Shown here piece after piece: positions 1-6,893 of a DNA stretch of 9,919 nt. This stretch comes from Ruminococcaceae bacterium UBA7075 (GTDB lineage: Bacteria; Bacillota; Clostridia; Oscillospirales; Acutalibacteraceae), in the NCBI GenBank assembly GCA_002493635.1, contig DKZL01000079.1, positions 1 to 9,919 of the forward strand, read 5' to 3'. The notes beneath the pieces are model-generated. The model worked only from the letters and a program-made list of their open reading frames with translations. It searched no databases and had not been told where the DNA came from. Numbering within the stretch: the first letter of the stretch is position 1; every line of letters begins with the position of its first letter. The translations under genes were made by a program, and so were the position numbers.

Positions 1-1
1 T

Positions 2-259
2 TTAGTTTCATTAATGACTTATAGCGATGATGAATCTAAACCAAGCATAGATATAGCAACATCTATGCAAAAAAACTTATCCGGCTTACTTATCAGCGGT
101 GCTTATCCTCCTGTTATTCAGTATGATTCATTATTTAAAACTTATTGTGATAGTGAGCGTTATGATTATTATAGAGGTACATTTTATAGAAATGCATTAA
201 ATGAAAGACATCGCATTGAAAATCCATGGCTGTATGGTGAATATGAAGAGGACGAGTAA
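2..259 (+). CDS. 3' end of an unrecognised protein gene (partial)
   Basis: The reading frame is open from the first bases of the window to a TAA at 257-259. An ATG at 14 could give 81 residues, but no Shine-Dalgarno sequence precedes it and the frame stays open upstream, so this is more likely the C-terminal part of a longer protein that begins outside the window. The visible part is polar, rich in Tyr, Asp, Glu and Arg, lacks membrane segments, and ends in an acidic tail (EYEEDE). I do not recognise a family. It points toward the spoIIE gene and shares the hairpin at 318-349 with it. AT-rich DNA between 260 and 317 shows no gene. Confidence 0.5.
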   Translation, partial: LVSLMTYSDDESKPSIDIATSMQKNLSGLLISGAYPPVIQYDSLFKTYCDSERYDYYRGTFYRNALNERHRIENPWLYGEYEEDE

Positions 260-317
260 TTTAAAAGTTAAAATAACTTTCTGATTTATATTTGTTTTTA
301 TACTATTATCCATTATA

Positions 318-349
318 ATAATGACCACCTACTGACGGGTGGTCATTAT
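318..349. terminator. Bidirectional hairpin terminator between the partial gene and spoIIE
   Basis: A perfect 12-bp inverted repeat (ATAATGACCACC at 318-329, GGTGGTCATTAT at 338-349) encloses an 8-nt loop. It lies 4 nt beyond the spoIIE stop on the minus strand and about 60 nt after the stop of the plus-strand partial gene, so it can serve both convergent genes. The downstream T-tracts are weak on both strands (CATTTTAATTTT on the plus strand), so termination may be incomplete. The position between convergent genes is the main argument. Confidence 0.75.
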
Positions 350-353
350 CATT

Positions 354-2672
354 TTAATTTTCTGTTATTCGCATAGCAAGCGCTGTAATATCGTCCTCAC
401 GATGGCTGTCACCACGCTTGATTGCCTCGGCAACCACTTCTCTTGCAAGGTCCTGACAACTGCCCTCGTTCCACGATTTTATCAGCTTTTCAAGCCATTT
501 TTCATCTCCTGTTACAACACCGTCGGACACCATAACCACCATATCCCCTGTTGAAAGATTTATTGACTCGGATACAAATTTGACATTATTTAAAATTCCT
601 GCCGGCATTGACGGCATTTCTTTTTTTATTATCCTGCCGTTTTTCTTAATAAATGTAATCGGTGCTCCTGCTTTGCGAACCGTCACCCTGCCTGTGTAAA
701 GGTCAACGCTTGTGACATCAAGGGTTGAAAGCGATTCGTCCTCGCTCTTTATCATAAGCGCCGAGTTCACAATCTGTAGCGAGCTGTCAGGAGAAAGCCC
801 CGAACGCAGCAGTCTGCCCATAACCGACACAGCCATATTTCCGTCAACAGCCGCTCTGCCGCCCGTACCCATTCCGTCGCACACAAGCGCATATGTCTTG
901 CCGAAACCGTCATTGAAATAATCAATGCAATCACCGCACAATTTACCGCCGTTTGCTATGTGCTGGTCAGAACCGATTTCAACATCATAATGAGGAAGCT
1001 CGCACATTGCAACCCTCGTTCTGCCCGACTCGTTTGTAATTGTCGGCAAGTCAAAACGTCTGCCGCAGCACCTTGAGATTTCTCTCATTAAAATACCCTT
1101 TGAAATACTCTTTTCCGACTTGTCTGAAAGTTCAAGCTCAACGCTCATTTTACCGCCGTCAGATATAAGGCAAATGCACTCAACGACAATAGCGCCAAGC
1201 TCTGTAAGCGTCTTTGTAACTCTGCCTGCCGACTCAACATCACACTTCATCGTATTTTTAAACTCAGTTGTAAGATCATTCAGAATATCACTTACTCCCG
1301 AAAACTGACCTGCAACAACACTTCGCACATCCGCTACTCTGCGTTGTGCCTCCAAGCACGACTGATATTCACGATAATTTGAATTCATACTGTCTGCAAT
1401 CTCGCCCTTTTTACAGCACTTTTTAACGAAAACCTCGTCTACATCACGATCGCTTATACTTCCCTGTGTTTCAAGAATTTCCTCAAGACGGTGAAAATCA
1501 TCTCTTGTCACTCCGCCCTGGTGCTCAAAGCAATACATTTTAAGTCCGCAATTTGCGCACACCTCGCCTGCCACATTCTGACACACCCAGTCAAAGGTAG
1601 GTGAGTACATTCTGCCGAGTTTTTCGCTCACCTTGTTGACATCATCCTTGACATTGTAAATCGCTTTTGAAACAAATCCCAGACGCATTACTATGTTTCT
1701 TCTTAAGGTTTCGCTGAGTGAGGTGCTTTTTTCATTTGAAAAGACAGGTGAAATAAAATTGCCAAGTTCCTTTGGCATTATCATAAACACCAGACCGCCC
1801 GTCAGGCTCTCAATAATAATGCCTGCAAGCGAAGTATCTGCACCAAAAGCAAGGCTCATTACACCGTTTGCAATGATAAACGAAATTGCACAACCGAGCT
1901 TGCCAAGCTGAGCAAAAAGTCCTGCAATAAGTCCACCGAATGCAAAACCTCCGCACACAAAGCCCTGCGACCTGTCGGAAATGCTGAACACCGAGCCTGT
2001 GGCTATACCGCTTATTGAACCGCCTACGACTCCGCCGTATCTTGCACACAACAAAACGATAAGCACTGCCATAATCCTGCCCACGGACACGCCCTCAAAC
2101 GAAATACTTCCAAAAGCAAGAATAACTATGCAACCGGTCATCACAAGGCTCGCACTCTCTTGCTGAGAATACGAGGTTATACTGCGATTTTCATTTGCAA
2201 GAAAGGCGACAACGCTTATAAAATACGCCGCTGCTCCAGCAATTATCGACTCAATCACGCAATCGGCAAACGAGCTTAATGTACTCGTACTTACAAATAG
2301 AAGTGCTATACCCGTAGCAAAAACGGGAACGAATGCAACGATAGGAGCAAAAAGCCGTGCAGAGCTTACCTTTTTCAAATCACCAAGCAGCCAGCGCAGA
2401 CCTCCTATCGCTATTACAACGGCAATGTAGCGAAAACTTCCGTTTGGATTTAAAAGTACATAACCAAGTGCAGTTCCTATTAATGACGACAGCAAATATT
2501 TTTTGGGAACAGCGGCGGCATATGACGCACCAAATGGTGCAAGCTCGCCAAGCACAGCTCCTCGTGACACCAGCACACCGCACAACATATAAATCACATT
2601 TGCCGCACCTGACCTTATGTAATCATTTTGAACAGGTCTTGACCTGTTTCCTGACAAACCTTTTGCATCCAT
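354..2672 (-). CDS. spoIIE: Stage II sporulation protein E, membrane PP2C-type phosphatase
   Basis: SpoIIE dephosphorylates the anti-anti-sigma factor SpoIIAA at the polar septum, releasing sigma-F in the forespore; it also interacts with FtsZ in septum formation. The 772-residue product is close to the Bacillus protein (about 830). Residues about 20-300 are a run of hydrophobic helices (roughly ten membrane spans). A linker of about 300-560 follows, with a cysteine cluster (C364, C372, C375, C381). The C-terminal PPM/PP2C phosphatase domain spans about 570-772. Metal-binding motifs are visible: DGMGTG (599-604), STLD (649-652), SDG (716-718) and HREDD (757-761). The ATG at 2670-2672 has an AAGGAAG Shine-Dalgarno (2682-2688) 9 nt upstream. 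The gene stands alone, facing ruvX divergently. Its promoter fits Spo0A control. No inactivating change is seen, so the organism or its recent ancestor is sporulation-capable. Confidence 0.97.
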   Translation of the reverse strand: MDAKGLSGNRSRPVQNDYIRSGAANVIYMLCGVLVSRGAVLGELAPFGASYAAAVPKKYLLSSLIGTALGYVLLNPNGSFRYIAVVIAIGGLRWLLGDLKKVSSARLFAPIVAFVPVFATGIALLFVSTSTLSSFADCVIESIIAGAAAYFISVVAFLANENRSITSYSQQESASLVMTGCIVILAFGSISFEGVSVGRIMAVLIVLLCARYGGVVGGSISGIATGSVFSISDRSQGFVCGGFAFGGLIAGLFAQLGKLGCAISFIIANGVMSLAFGADTSLAGIIIESLTGGLVFMIMPKELGNFISPVFSNEKSTSLSETLRRNIVMRLGFVSKAIYNVKDDVNKVSEKLGRMYSPTFDWVCQNVAGEVCANCGLKMYCFEHQGGVTRDDFHRLEEILETQGSISDRDVDEVFVKKCCKKGEIADSMNSNYREYQSCLEAQRRVADVRSVVAGQFSGVSDILNDLTTEFKNTMKCDVESAGRVTKTLTELGAIVVECICLISDGGKMSVELELSDKSEKSISKGILMREISRCCGRRFDLPTITNESGRTRVAMCELPHYDVEIGSDQHIANGGKLCGDCIDYFNDGFGKTYALVCDGMGTGGRAAVDGNMAVSVMGRLLRSGLSPDSSLQIVNSALMIKSEDESLSTLDVTSVDLYTGRVTVRKAGAPITFIKKNGRIIKKEMPSMPAGILNNVKFVSESINLSTGDMVVMVSDGVVTGDEKWLEKLIKSWNEGSCQDLAREVVAEAIKRGDSHREDDITALAMRITEN

Positions 2673-2716
2673 AACTATTAACTTCCTTTTCGTGATATTT
2701 ATTCTGTTATGTCCTT

Positions 2717-2749
2717 ATTATATGATGATTTGCACAATCGTTTTGTCAT
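2717..2749 (-). promoter_or_regulatory. spoIIE promoter with 21-bp spacer (Spo0A-activated type)
   Basis: Reading the minus strand, ATGACA (2744-2749, 5 of 6 to the sigma-A -35 consensus) is followed after exactly 21 bp by a perfect TATAAT (2717-2722). A 21-bp spacing is too long for ordinary sigma-A promoters, but it is the known architecture of Bacillus subtilis spoIIE (and nearly that of spoIIG), where Spo0A~P bound over the -35 compensates. The predicted transcript would start near 2709, leaving a leader of roughly 37 nt. Confidence 0.6.
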
Positions 2750-2784
2750 TATGTGAATGAGAATTTTTAAATTCTTTTGTAAAA
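2742..2784 (-). promoter_or_regulatory. Possible Spo0A boxes upstream of spoIIE
   Basis: On the minus strand two sites resemble the reversed 0A box TTYGACAAA: AATGACAAA at 2742-2750 (7 of 9), which overlaps the -35, and TTTTACAAA at 2776-2784 (8 of 9, but missing the important G of the GAC core). They lie 34 bp apart, near three helical turns, in the same orientation, as at known Spo0A-activated promoters. The DNA is AT-rich, so chance matches are possible; the overlap with the -35 is the better supported site. A perfect AT-rich palindrome GAATTT-TT-AAATTC lies between them at 2761-2774. Confidence 0.4.
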
Positions 2785-2920
2785 TTAAAGCGTGAGATTA
2801 TAAAGTAGGCAGGTTTTAGTCATCTGAAAAAGAATATTTGATTTTTTCCGAAAATGAAAGATAAATTTGCTTCAAGCAGAAAAAAATAAGAACAAAACCG
2901 AGTTTTTAGCAATTAAAATA

Positions 2921-2949
2921 TTGTATGTAAACCAAATTTGAATTATAAT
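2921..2949 (+). promoter_or_regulatory. Sigma-A-type promoter for ruvX
   Basis: TTGTAT (2921-2926, 3 of 6 to the -35 consensus) is separated by 17 bp from a perfect TATAAT (2944-2949). Transcription would begin near 2956, about 27 nt before the chosen ruvX start and upstream of its ribosome binding site. The rest of the divergent gap (about 2785-2920) is AT-rich and shows no gene or convincing RNA structure. Confidence 0.55.
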
Positions 2950-2982
2950 AAAAAGGTATTTGAGAAAAAGAGGGATATTTTT

Positions 2983-3411
2983 ATGATAATTATGTCGGTG
3001 GATTTAGGAAAAGCAAGAACAGGCATTGCAGTGTGCGACAAAATGGAGTTTCTTGCATCTCCATACAAAGTGATTTTTGAAAAATCTCCGCAGAAACTTC
3101 CCGAAAAGGTTGCCGAAGCTGCAAAAGAAACAAAGGCAGATCTGATTGTGGTCGGATTGCCGAAAAATATGGACGGCACAGAAGGCGAAAGTGCTCAGAA
3201 CGCAAGAGCATTTGCAAAAAAACTGACAGAAATAACGGGAATTGAAACTGTTATGCAGGACGAGAGAGGAACCACGATAACCGCACACAATTTTTTGAAC
3301 AATACGAATACACGTGGAAAAAAGCGTAAAAATGTGGTGGATGAGGTTGCCGCAACAATCATTTTGCAGGATTACCTCGACAAAAGGGCAATCAATAAAA
3401 ATAACAATTAA
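2983..3411 (+). CDS. ruvX: RuvX/YqgF-family nuclease (pre-16S rRNA processing, Holliday-junction-resolvase fold)
   Basis: A member of the RNase-H-fold YqgF family, known for maturation of the 5' end of 16S rRNA and first annotated as a putative Holliday junction resolvase. The predicted 142 residues match the usual 135-150. Family motifs appear in order: an N-terminal strand VDLGKARTGIAV with the first catalytic Asp, the central IVVGLPKNMDG and GESAQNARAFA stretch, QDERGTT (normally DERxTT), and the C-terminal DEVAATIILQDYLD with the last catalytic Asp. The frame extends upstream to a TTG at 2938, but that lies across the predicted -10 element; ATG 2983 has a GAGGG ribosome binding site (2970-2974) 8 nt away and gives the family N-terminus. 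It lacks the common alaS partner here. No terminator follows, so readthrough into the CLC gene is possible. Confidence 0.93.
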   Translation: MIIMSVDLGKARTGIAVCDKMEFLASPYKVIFEKSPQKLPEKVAEAAKETKADLIVVGLPKNMDGTEGESAQNARAFAKKLTEITGIETVMQDERGTTITAHNFLNNTNTRGKKRKNVVDEVAATIILQDYLDKRAINKNNN

Positions 3412-3429
3412 CTAATATTAAATGAAAAG

Positions 3430-3504
3430 TATGCTATCTTCCCATTAAGTCGAAGTATATCTTCGGAATGCAAAATCACATATTAATAAAACTTATAAAG
3501 CGAG
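3430..3504 (+). repeat. Diverged copy A of a 77-nt intergenic repeat
   Basis: This segment, ending 7 nt before the CLC start codon, aligns imperfectly with the tandem repeats at 4913-5067. Shared blocks in the same order are TATG at the start, CAT..A.TC.AAGT, ATCTTCGG, TCACATA.TAA, and AAACTTAT.AAGCG at the end. It contains a small perfect hairpin CGAAG-tatat-CTTCG (3451-3465) with no following T-run, so it is not a terminator. Confidence 0.55.
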
Positions 3505-3511
3505 TTAAAAA

Positions 3512-4774
3512 ATGAGGAATATTATTTTGCGGAAAATTTTTTCTGCTTGGAATTATATTAAAACATTTGTAAAATGGGTGATAATTGCGTCAATGACAGG
3601 TGTGCTGGGCGGACTTATCGGCACAGCATTCAGTTATTGCATAACATACGCAAACCAAATAAACAACGATAATTGGTGGGTTGTGCTGACAATGCCGCTG
3701 GGCGGTTTGGTGATTGCGGCACTTTACAAATTAAGCAAGGTCAAAGACTGTCTTGACACAAATCTTGTTCTTGATTCAATCCGTACAAAAGGTTATGTGC
3801 CGTGGGTGATGTCGCCACTGATTTTTGTAAGCACAGTAATTACTCACCTTGTGGGCGGCTCGGCAGGTCGTGAGGGCGCAGCCTTGCAGCTTGGCGGCAG
3901 TCTTGGCTCGGTTGTCGGCAGAGTGCTAAGGCTTGACGAAAAAGATATGCACCTTGCAATTATGTGCGGAATGAGCGGTGTGTTCTCGGCACTGTTCGGA
4001 ACTCCGATTACTGCCGCTTTCTTTGCGCTTGAGGTAATCAGCGTGGGTGTGACATATTATTCTGCGCTTGTTCCCTGCTTTGTGTCAGCAATAGTGTCAT
4101 ACTTTCTGTCAATTAATTTAGGCGTTGAACCTATGCGGTTTAATGTTGACGAATTTTTGCCAGAGATAAACATAGTCACACTTTTACAGGTTATCGGACT
4201 TGCCGCTGCATGTGCGGTTATAAGCATTGTATTCTGTGTATCTATGCACAAGTGCAGCAAATATGCACCAAAGCTGATTAAAAACGATTATCTCAGAGCG
4301 GTTTTAGGTGCGCTGATCATTGTAGGTCTGACATTTTTAGTCGGCAGTCACGATTACAACGGTGCTGGCTCACAAATTATTTCAGACGCACTCGGCGGAA
4401 TTGCTAAGCCTGAGGCGTTCATTATGAAAATTATATTCACCGCTGTAACCATAAGCTGCGGATTTAAGGGCGGTGAAATCGTTCCTACTCTCTTTATAGG
4501 TTCAACATTCGGATGTGTTTTCGGTCCTATACTCGGACTTGACCCGTCGTTTTCTGCGGCAATCGGTCTTGTCTGCCTGTTCTGCGGTGTGGTGAACTGC
4601 CCTCTCGCCTCTATCCTGTTGAGCATAGAGATATTCGGTGCTAACGGCTTGATTTTCTTTGCGATTGGTGCGGCGGTTGCGTATATGATGAGCGGTTATT
4701 ACGGATTGTACAGCAGTCAGAAGATTTTGTATTCCAAGCTAAAAGCAGAGTATATAAACATCAACGCAAAATGA
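3512..4774 (+). CDS. CLC-family anion channel/antiporter (atypical selectivity motifs)
   Basis: A 420-residue polytopic membrane protein of the CLC chloride channel/H+ antiporter family, lacking a C-terminal CBS domain. The gating-glutamate motif is present as GREGA (119-123, gate E121) followed by LQLGGSLG. The third anion-coordinating motif is GGEIVP (320-325) and a C-terminal Tyr (Y400, in GLYSSQ) aligns with the anion-binding Tyr of E. coli ClcA. The first motif, normally GSGIP, is absent: residues 82-86 read DTNLV. The intracellular proton glutamate appears replaced by V175 (FALEV). Loss of GSGIP and of the inner Glu is also seen in fluoride-type CLCs, so the substrate could be chloride or fluoride; no fluoride riboswitch precedes it. 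The ATG at 3512 has only a weak GCGAG upstream. The gene is bracketed by members of one repeat family. Confidence 0.93.
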   Translation: MRNIILRKIFSAWNYIKTFVKWVIIASMTGVLGGLIGTAFSYCITYANQINNDNWWVVLTMPLGGLVIAALYKLSKVKDCLDTNLVLDSIRTKGYVPWVMSPLIFVSTVITHLVGGSAGREGAALQLGGSLGSVVGRVLRLDEKDMHLAIMCGMSGVFSALFGTPITAAFFALEVISVGVTYYSALVPCFVSAIVSYFLSINLGVEPMRFNVDEFLPEINIVTLLQVIGLAAACAVISIVFCVSMHKCSKYAPKLIKNDYLRAVLGALIIVGLTFLVGSHDYNGAGSQIISDALGGIAKPEAFIMKIIFTAVTISCGFKGGEIVPTLFIGSTFGCVFGPILGLDPSFSAAIGLVCLFCGVVNCPLASILLSIEIFGANGLIFFAIGAAVAYMMSGYYGLYSSQKILYSKLKAEYININAK

Positions 4775-4777
4775 GCA

Positions 4778-4816
4778 CTCGATGGGTTGGCAACCGGTGG
4801 GTTGCAACTGTTCGAG
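4778..4816 (+). other. GC-rich bulged hairpin just after the CLC stop codon
   Basis: Four nucleotides after the stop, CTCGA (4778-4782) pairs with TCGAG (4812-4816). Inside this, GTTG (4786-4789) pairs with CAAC (4805-4808), G4790 is bulged, and CAACC (4791-4795) pairs with GGTTG (4800-4804) around a GGTG loop. There is no T-tract behind it and a separate strong terminator follows 22 nt later. It may protect the 3' end of the mRNA or bind a factor; the function is unknown. Confidence 0.5.
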
Positions 4817-4837
4817 CAAGTTTCCTATAAAATAAAC

Positions 4838-4881
4838 AAACGGCGTAGCCAATCGGTTACGCCGTTTTATATTATTATTTT
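4838..4881. terminator. Strong rho-independent terminator, probably bidirectional
   Basis: AAACGGCGTAGCC (4838-4850) pairs with GGTTACGCCGTTT (4855-4867) through 13 bp including one G-T wobble, with a 4-nt AATC loop. It runs into TTTTATATTATTATTTTT on the plus strand, a classic intrinsic terminator for the CLC gene. On the minus strand the hairpin is followed by TTTGTTTATTTTAT, so it can also stop transcripts arriving from glnS, which lies convergent to the right. Confidence 0.92.
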
Positions 4882-4912
4882 TGATTAAAATTTATCATTG
4901 TTCATAGAAAGT

Positions 4913-4989
4913 TATGATGTTTACCATACAATCTAAGTACACCTTCGGGTCTGAATAGTTACATACTAAAACCAAACTTATGAAGCGTC
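4913..4989 (+). repeat. Tandem intergenic repeat, copy B (77 nt)
   Basis: This unit starts TATGATGTTTACCATACAAT and ends AACTTATGAAGCGTC. It matches copy C at 68 of 77 positions by my count, without gaps, and repeats with a 78-nt period. Its ends (GATG and CGTC) can pair with one wobble. It contains the CTTCGGG block shared with all family members. No open reading frame or mobile-element protein is associated with it. Confidence 0.85.
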
Positions 4990-4990
4990 C

Positions 4991-5067
4991 TATGACGTTT
5001 ACCATACAATCTAAGTGCATCTTCGGGTCGGAACGGTCACATACTAAAACAAAACTTGTGAAGCGTC
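4991..5067 (+). repeat. Tandem intergenic repeat, copy C (77 nt)
   Basis: The second unit directly follows copy B after one base and ends 10 nt before the last base of the convergent glnS gene. Nine differences from copy B are spread over its length, seven of them transitions, which suggests an old duplication. Its terminal GACG/CGTC can pair perfectly, and TCACA...TGTGA could form an internal stem, but that stem is not kept in copies A and B. Confidence 0.85.
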
Positions 5068-5076
5068 TAAAAAATA

Positions 5077-6768
5077 TTACTTCTTTTTAAAACCGTCTTT
5101 CAGACTTACACTGCGGTTGAACACAAGATGCTCGGGTGAGCTGTCCTTGTTGTCAACGCAGAAATATCCGAGTCGCATAAACTGAAAGCTCTGCGGTGCT
5201 GTTGCAGATTCAAGGTTTTTCTCTGCCTTGCAGTTTTTAAGTATCTCCAGTGAATCAGGATTGAGGTAGTCAAGGAAGTTTCTGTCGCCAACATCAGGGT
5301 CAGGAACTGTAAACAGATTGTCATAAAGTCTTACCTCGGCATCGGCATAATTATTTGCGTCAACCCAATGAATTGTACCTCTTACCTTTCTTCCGTCCGG
5401 CGTATTGCCGCCTCTTGTCTGAGGGTCATACTCGGCATAAACCTCAACTACATTGCCGTTTTCGTCCTTTTTGCATCCTGTGCATTTCACAACATACGCT
5501 GACTTTAGTCTTACCTCATTGCCGGGATAAAGTCTTTGATACTTCTTGATAGGCTCTTCCATAAAGTCCTCAGCCTCGATAAAGCACTCACGGCTGAAAG
5601 TTACGGTTCGTGTTCCGTCCTCAGGGCGGTTAGGGTTGTTCTCAACCTCAAATTCCTCAGACTGTCCCTCAGGATAGTTTGTGATAACAAGCTTTATCGG
5701 GTGAATAACGCACATAACACGCTGTGCGGTTTCGTTGAGATCATCACGCAGGCAGTGCTCCAAAAAACTGTATTCAACAATTGAATTAACCTTTGAAACG
5801 CCAATCTGATCAATGAAAGAACGGACTGCCTTTGGTGTGTAGCCTCTTCTGCGCAGACCGCAGAGTGTAGGCATTCTCGGGTCATCCCAGCCGTTTACAT
5901 AGCTTTTTTCAACAAGTTCACGCAGCTTGCGCTTTGACATAACTGTGTTGTTAATTCCAAGACGGGCAAACTCGATCTGTCTTGGCTTGCTCGGAGATGA
6001 AATATTGTTGATTACCCAGTCATAGAGCGGACGGTGATCCTCAAACTCAAGCGAACAAAGACTGTGTGTAATGCCCTCGATTGCATCCTCAATAGGATGA
6101 GCAAAATCATACATCGGATAGATACACCACTTGTCGCCTGTGCGGTGATGATGAAGGTGATTGATTCTGTAAATTACAGGGTCACGCATATTGAAGTTGC
6201 CCGAAGCAAGGTCAATCTTTGCACGCAGAGTCATTTTGCCATCCTCAAATTCACCATTCTTCATTCTCTCAAATAAATCAAGGCTTTCTTCAACAGGACG
6301 GTCACGGAACGGGCTTTTTGCAGGAGTCTGCACATCACCCCTGTTTTCCCTCATCTGCTCAGGCGTAAGCTCGCAGACATACGCAAGACCCTTTTTGATA
6401 AGCTCAACTGCATATTCATACATCTGCTCAAAATATTCCGAGGCATAGAAAAATCTGTCGTCCCAATCAAAGCCGAGCCACTTGATATCCTCCTTGATTG
6501 CGTCAACATATTCAACATCCTCTTTTGTAGGATTGGTGTCGTCCATACGCAGATTGCAAATGCCGTTGTACTTTTCGGCAGTGCCGAAGTCAATGCAGAT
6601 TGCCTTTGCGTGACCTATATGAAGATATCCGTTCGGTTCGGGAGGGAAACGAGTGTGAACCTTTTTGCCCTCATACTTGCCGCCCTCGGCAATATCTTCT
6701 TCAATAAAACTGTGAATGAAGTTACCGGTCATAACCTCATTTTCTGTATTCTTTATTTCTTCAGCCAT
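5077..6768 (-). CDS. glnS: Glutaminyl-tRNA synthetase (glutamine--tRNA ligase)
   Basis: A class I aminoacyl-tRNA synthetase that attaches glutamine directly to tRNA-Gln in the cytoplasm. The 563 residues agree with the E. coli enzyme (about 554) and contain no YqeY fusion, which many Firmicute GlnRS proteins carry. The HIGH signature is in PPEPNGYLHIGH (42-53) and the KMSKS-type loop is MSKRK (277-281). The GlnRS-specific stretch around 203-250 (HHHRTGDKW, YDFAHPIEDAIEGITHSLC) distinguishes it from GluRS. The anticodon-binding beta-barrels fill about 345-555. The ATG at 6766-6768 is preceded by AAGGA (6778-6782) with 9 nt spacing. It follows gltX on the same strand after 125 nt. Most Clostridia make Gln-tRNA by GatCAB amidation, so glnS is typically regarded as acquired by transfer in such lineages. 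Confidence 0.97.
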   Translation of the reverse strand: MAEEIKNTENEVMTGNFIHSFIEEDIAEGGKYEGKKVHTRFPPEPNGYLHIGHAKAICIDFGTAEKYNGICNLRMDDTNPTKEDVEYVDAIKEDIKWLGFDWDDRFFYASEYFEQMYEYAVELIKKGLAYVCELTPEQMRENRGDVQTPAKSPFRDRPVEESLDLFERMKNGEFEDGKMTLRAKIDLASGNFNMRDPVIYRINHLHHHRTGDKWCIYPMYDFAHPIEDAIEGITHSLCSLEFEDHRPLYDWVINNISSPSKPRQIEFARLGINNTVMSKRKLRELVEKSYVNGWDDPRMPTLCGLRRRGYTPKAVRSFIDQIGVSKVNSIVEYSFLEHCLRDDLNETAQRVMCVIHPIKLVITNYPEGQSEEFEVENNPNRPEDGTRTVTFSRECFIEAEDFMEEPIKKYQRLYPGNEVRLKSAYVVKCTGCKKDENGNVVEVYAEYDPQTRGGNTPDGRKVRGTIHWVDANNYADAEVRLYDNLFTVPDPDVGDRNFLDYLNPDSLEILKNCKAEKNLESATAPQSFQFMRLGYFCVDNKDSSPEHLVFNRSVSLKDGFKKK

Positions 6769-6826
6769 TTAAAACTGTCCTTCCGATTTTTTCTATCCGT
6801 ATCATAAGTTTTATATAACTTACGGG

Positions 6827-6862
6827 TGCAGTATCTCGGAGTTAAAACTTCGGGACACTGCA
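6827..6862 (-). other. Imperfect hairpin between gltX and glnS
   Basis: TGCAGT (6827-6832) pairs perfectly with ACTGCA (6857-6862). Inside, CTCGGAGTT (6835-6843) faces AACTTCGGG (6846-6854), giving 7 of 9 Watson-Crick pairs in the minus-strand RNA. There is no T-run after it on the minus strand, so it is not a standard terminator. I see no T-box sequence that would make it an amino-acid-sensing leader. It may tune readthrough or processing of a gltX-glnS transcript. Confidence 0.4.
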
Positions 6863-6891
6863 ATTATAAATTAAATTAAACTTGTACGGCG
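6848..6891 (+). repeat. Possible remnant of the 77-nt repeat (copy D, 3' half)
   Basis: CTTCGGG (6848-6854) is followed after 23 nt by AAACTTGTACGGCG (6878-6891). Copies B and C have CTTCGGG, 24 nt, then AAACTTRTGAAGCG. The spacing, order and position (right beside the stop of a minus-strand tRNA synthetase gene, as with copy C and glnS) suggest a decayed relative, but the sequence between the blocks matches poorly. Confidence 0.3.
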
Positions 6892-6893
6892 GA

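Noticed and set aside
2357..2674. Plus-strand 105-codon open frame over the start of spoIIE
   Set aside because: Antisense to a well-supported gene, with no family features; open frames opposite spoIIE and the synthetase genes are expected by-products of their codon use.
2938..2982. Longer ruvX starting at TTG 2938
   Set aside because: The codon lies across the predicted -10 region and adds residues the family lacks; ATG 2983 has a proper ribosome binding site.
3451..3465. Terminator of ruvX
   Set aside because: The CGAAG/CTTCG hairpin has no T-run and belongs to the repeat copy.
3412..3511. Fluoride riboswitch upstream of the CLC gene
   Set aside because: The conserved crcB-motif core (GATGG with the following CGCC/AAA pattern) is not present; the space is filled by a diverged copy of the 77-nt repeat.
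4913..5067. Short CRISPR array
   Set aside because: The two units are 77 nt long, directly adjacent, with no spacers and scattered differences; no cas genes are present.
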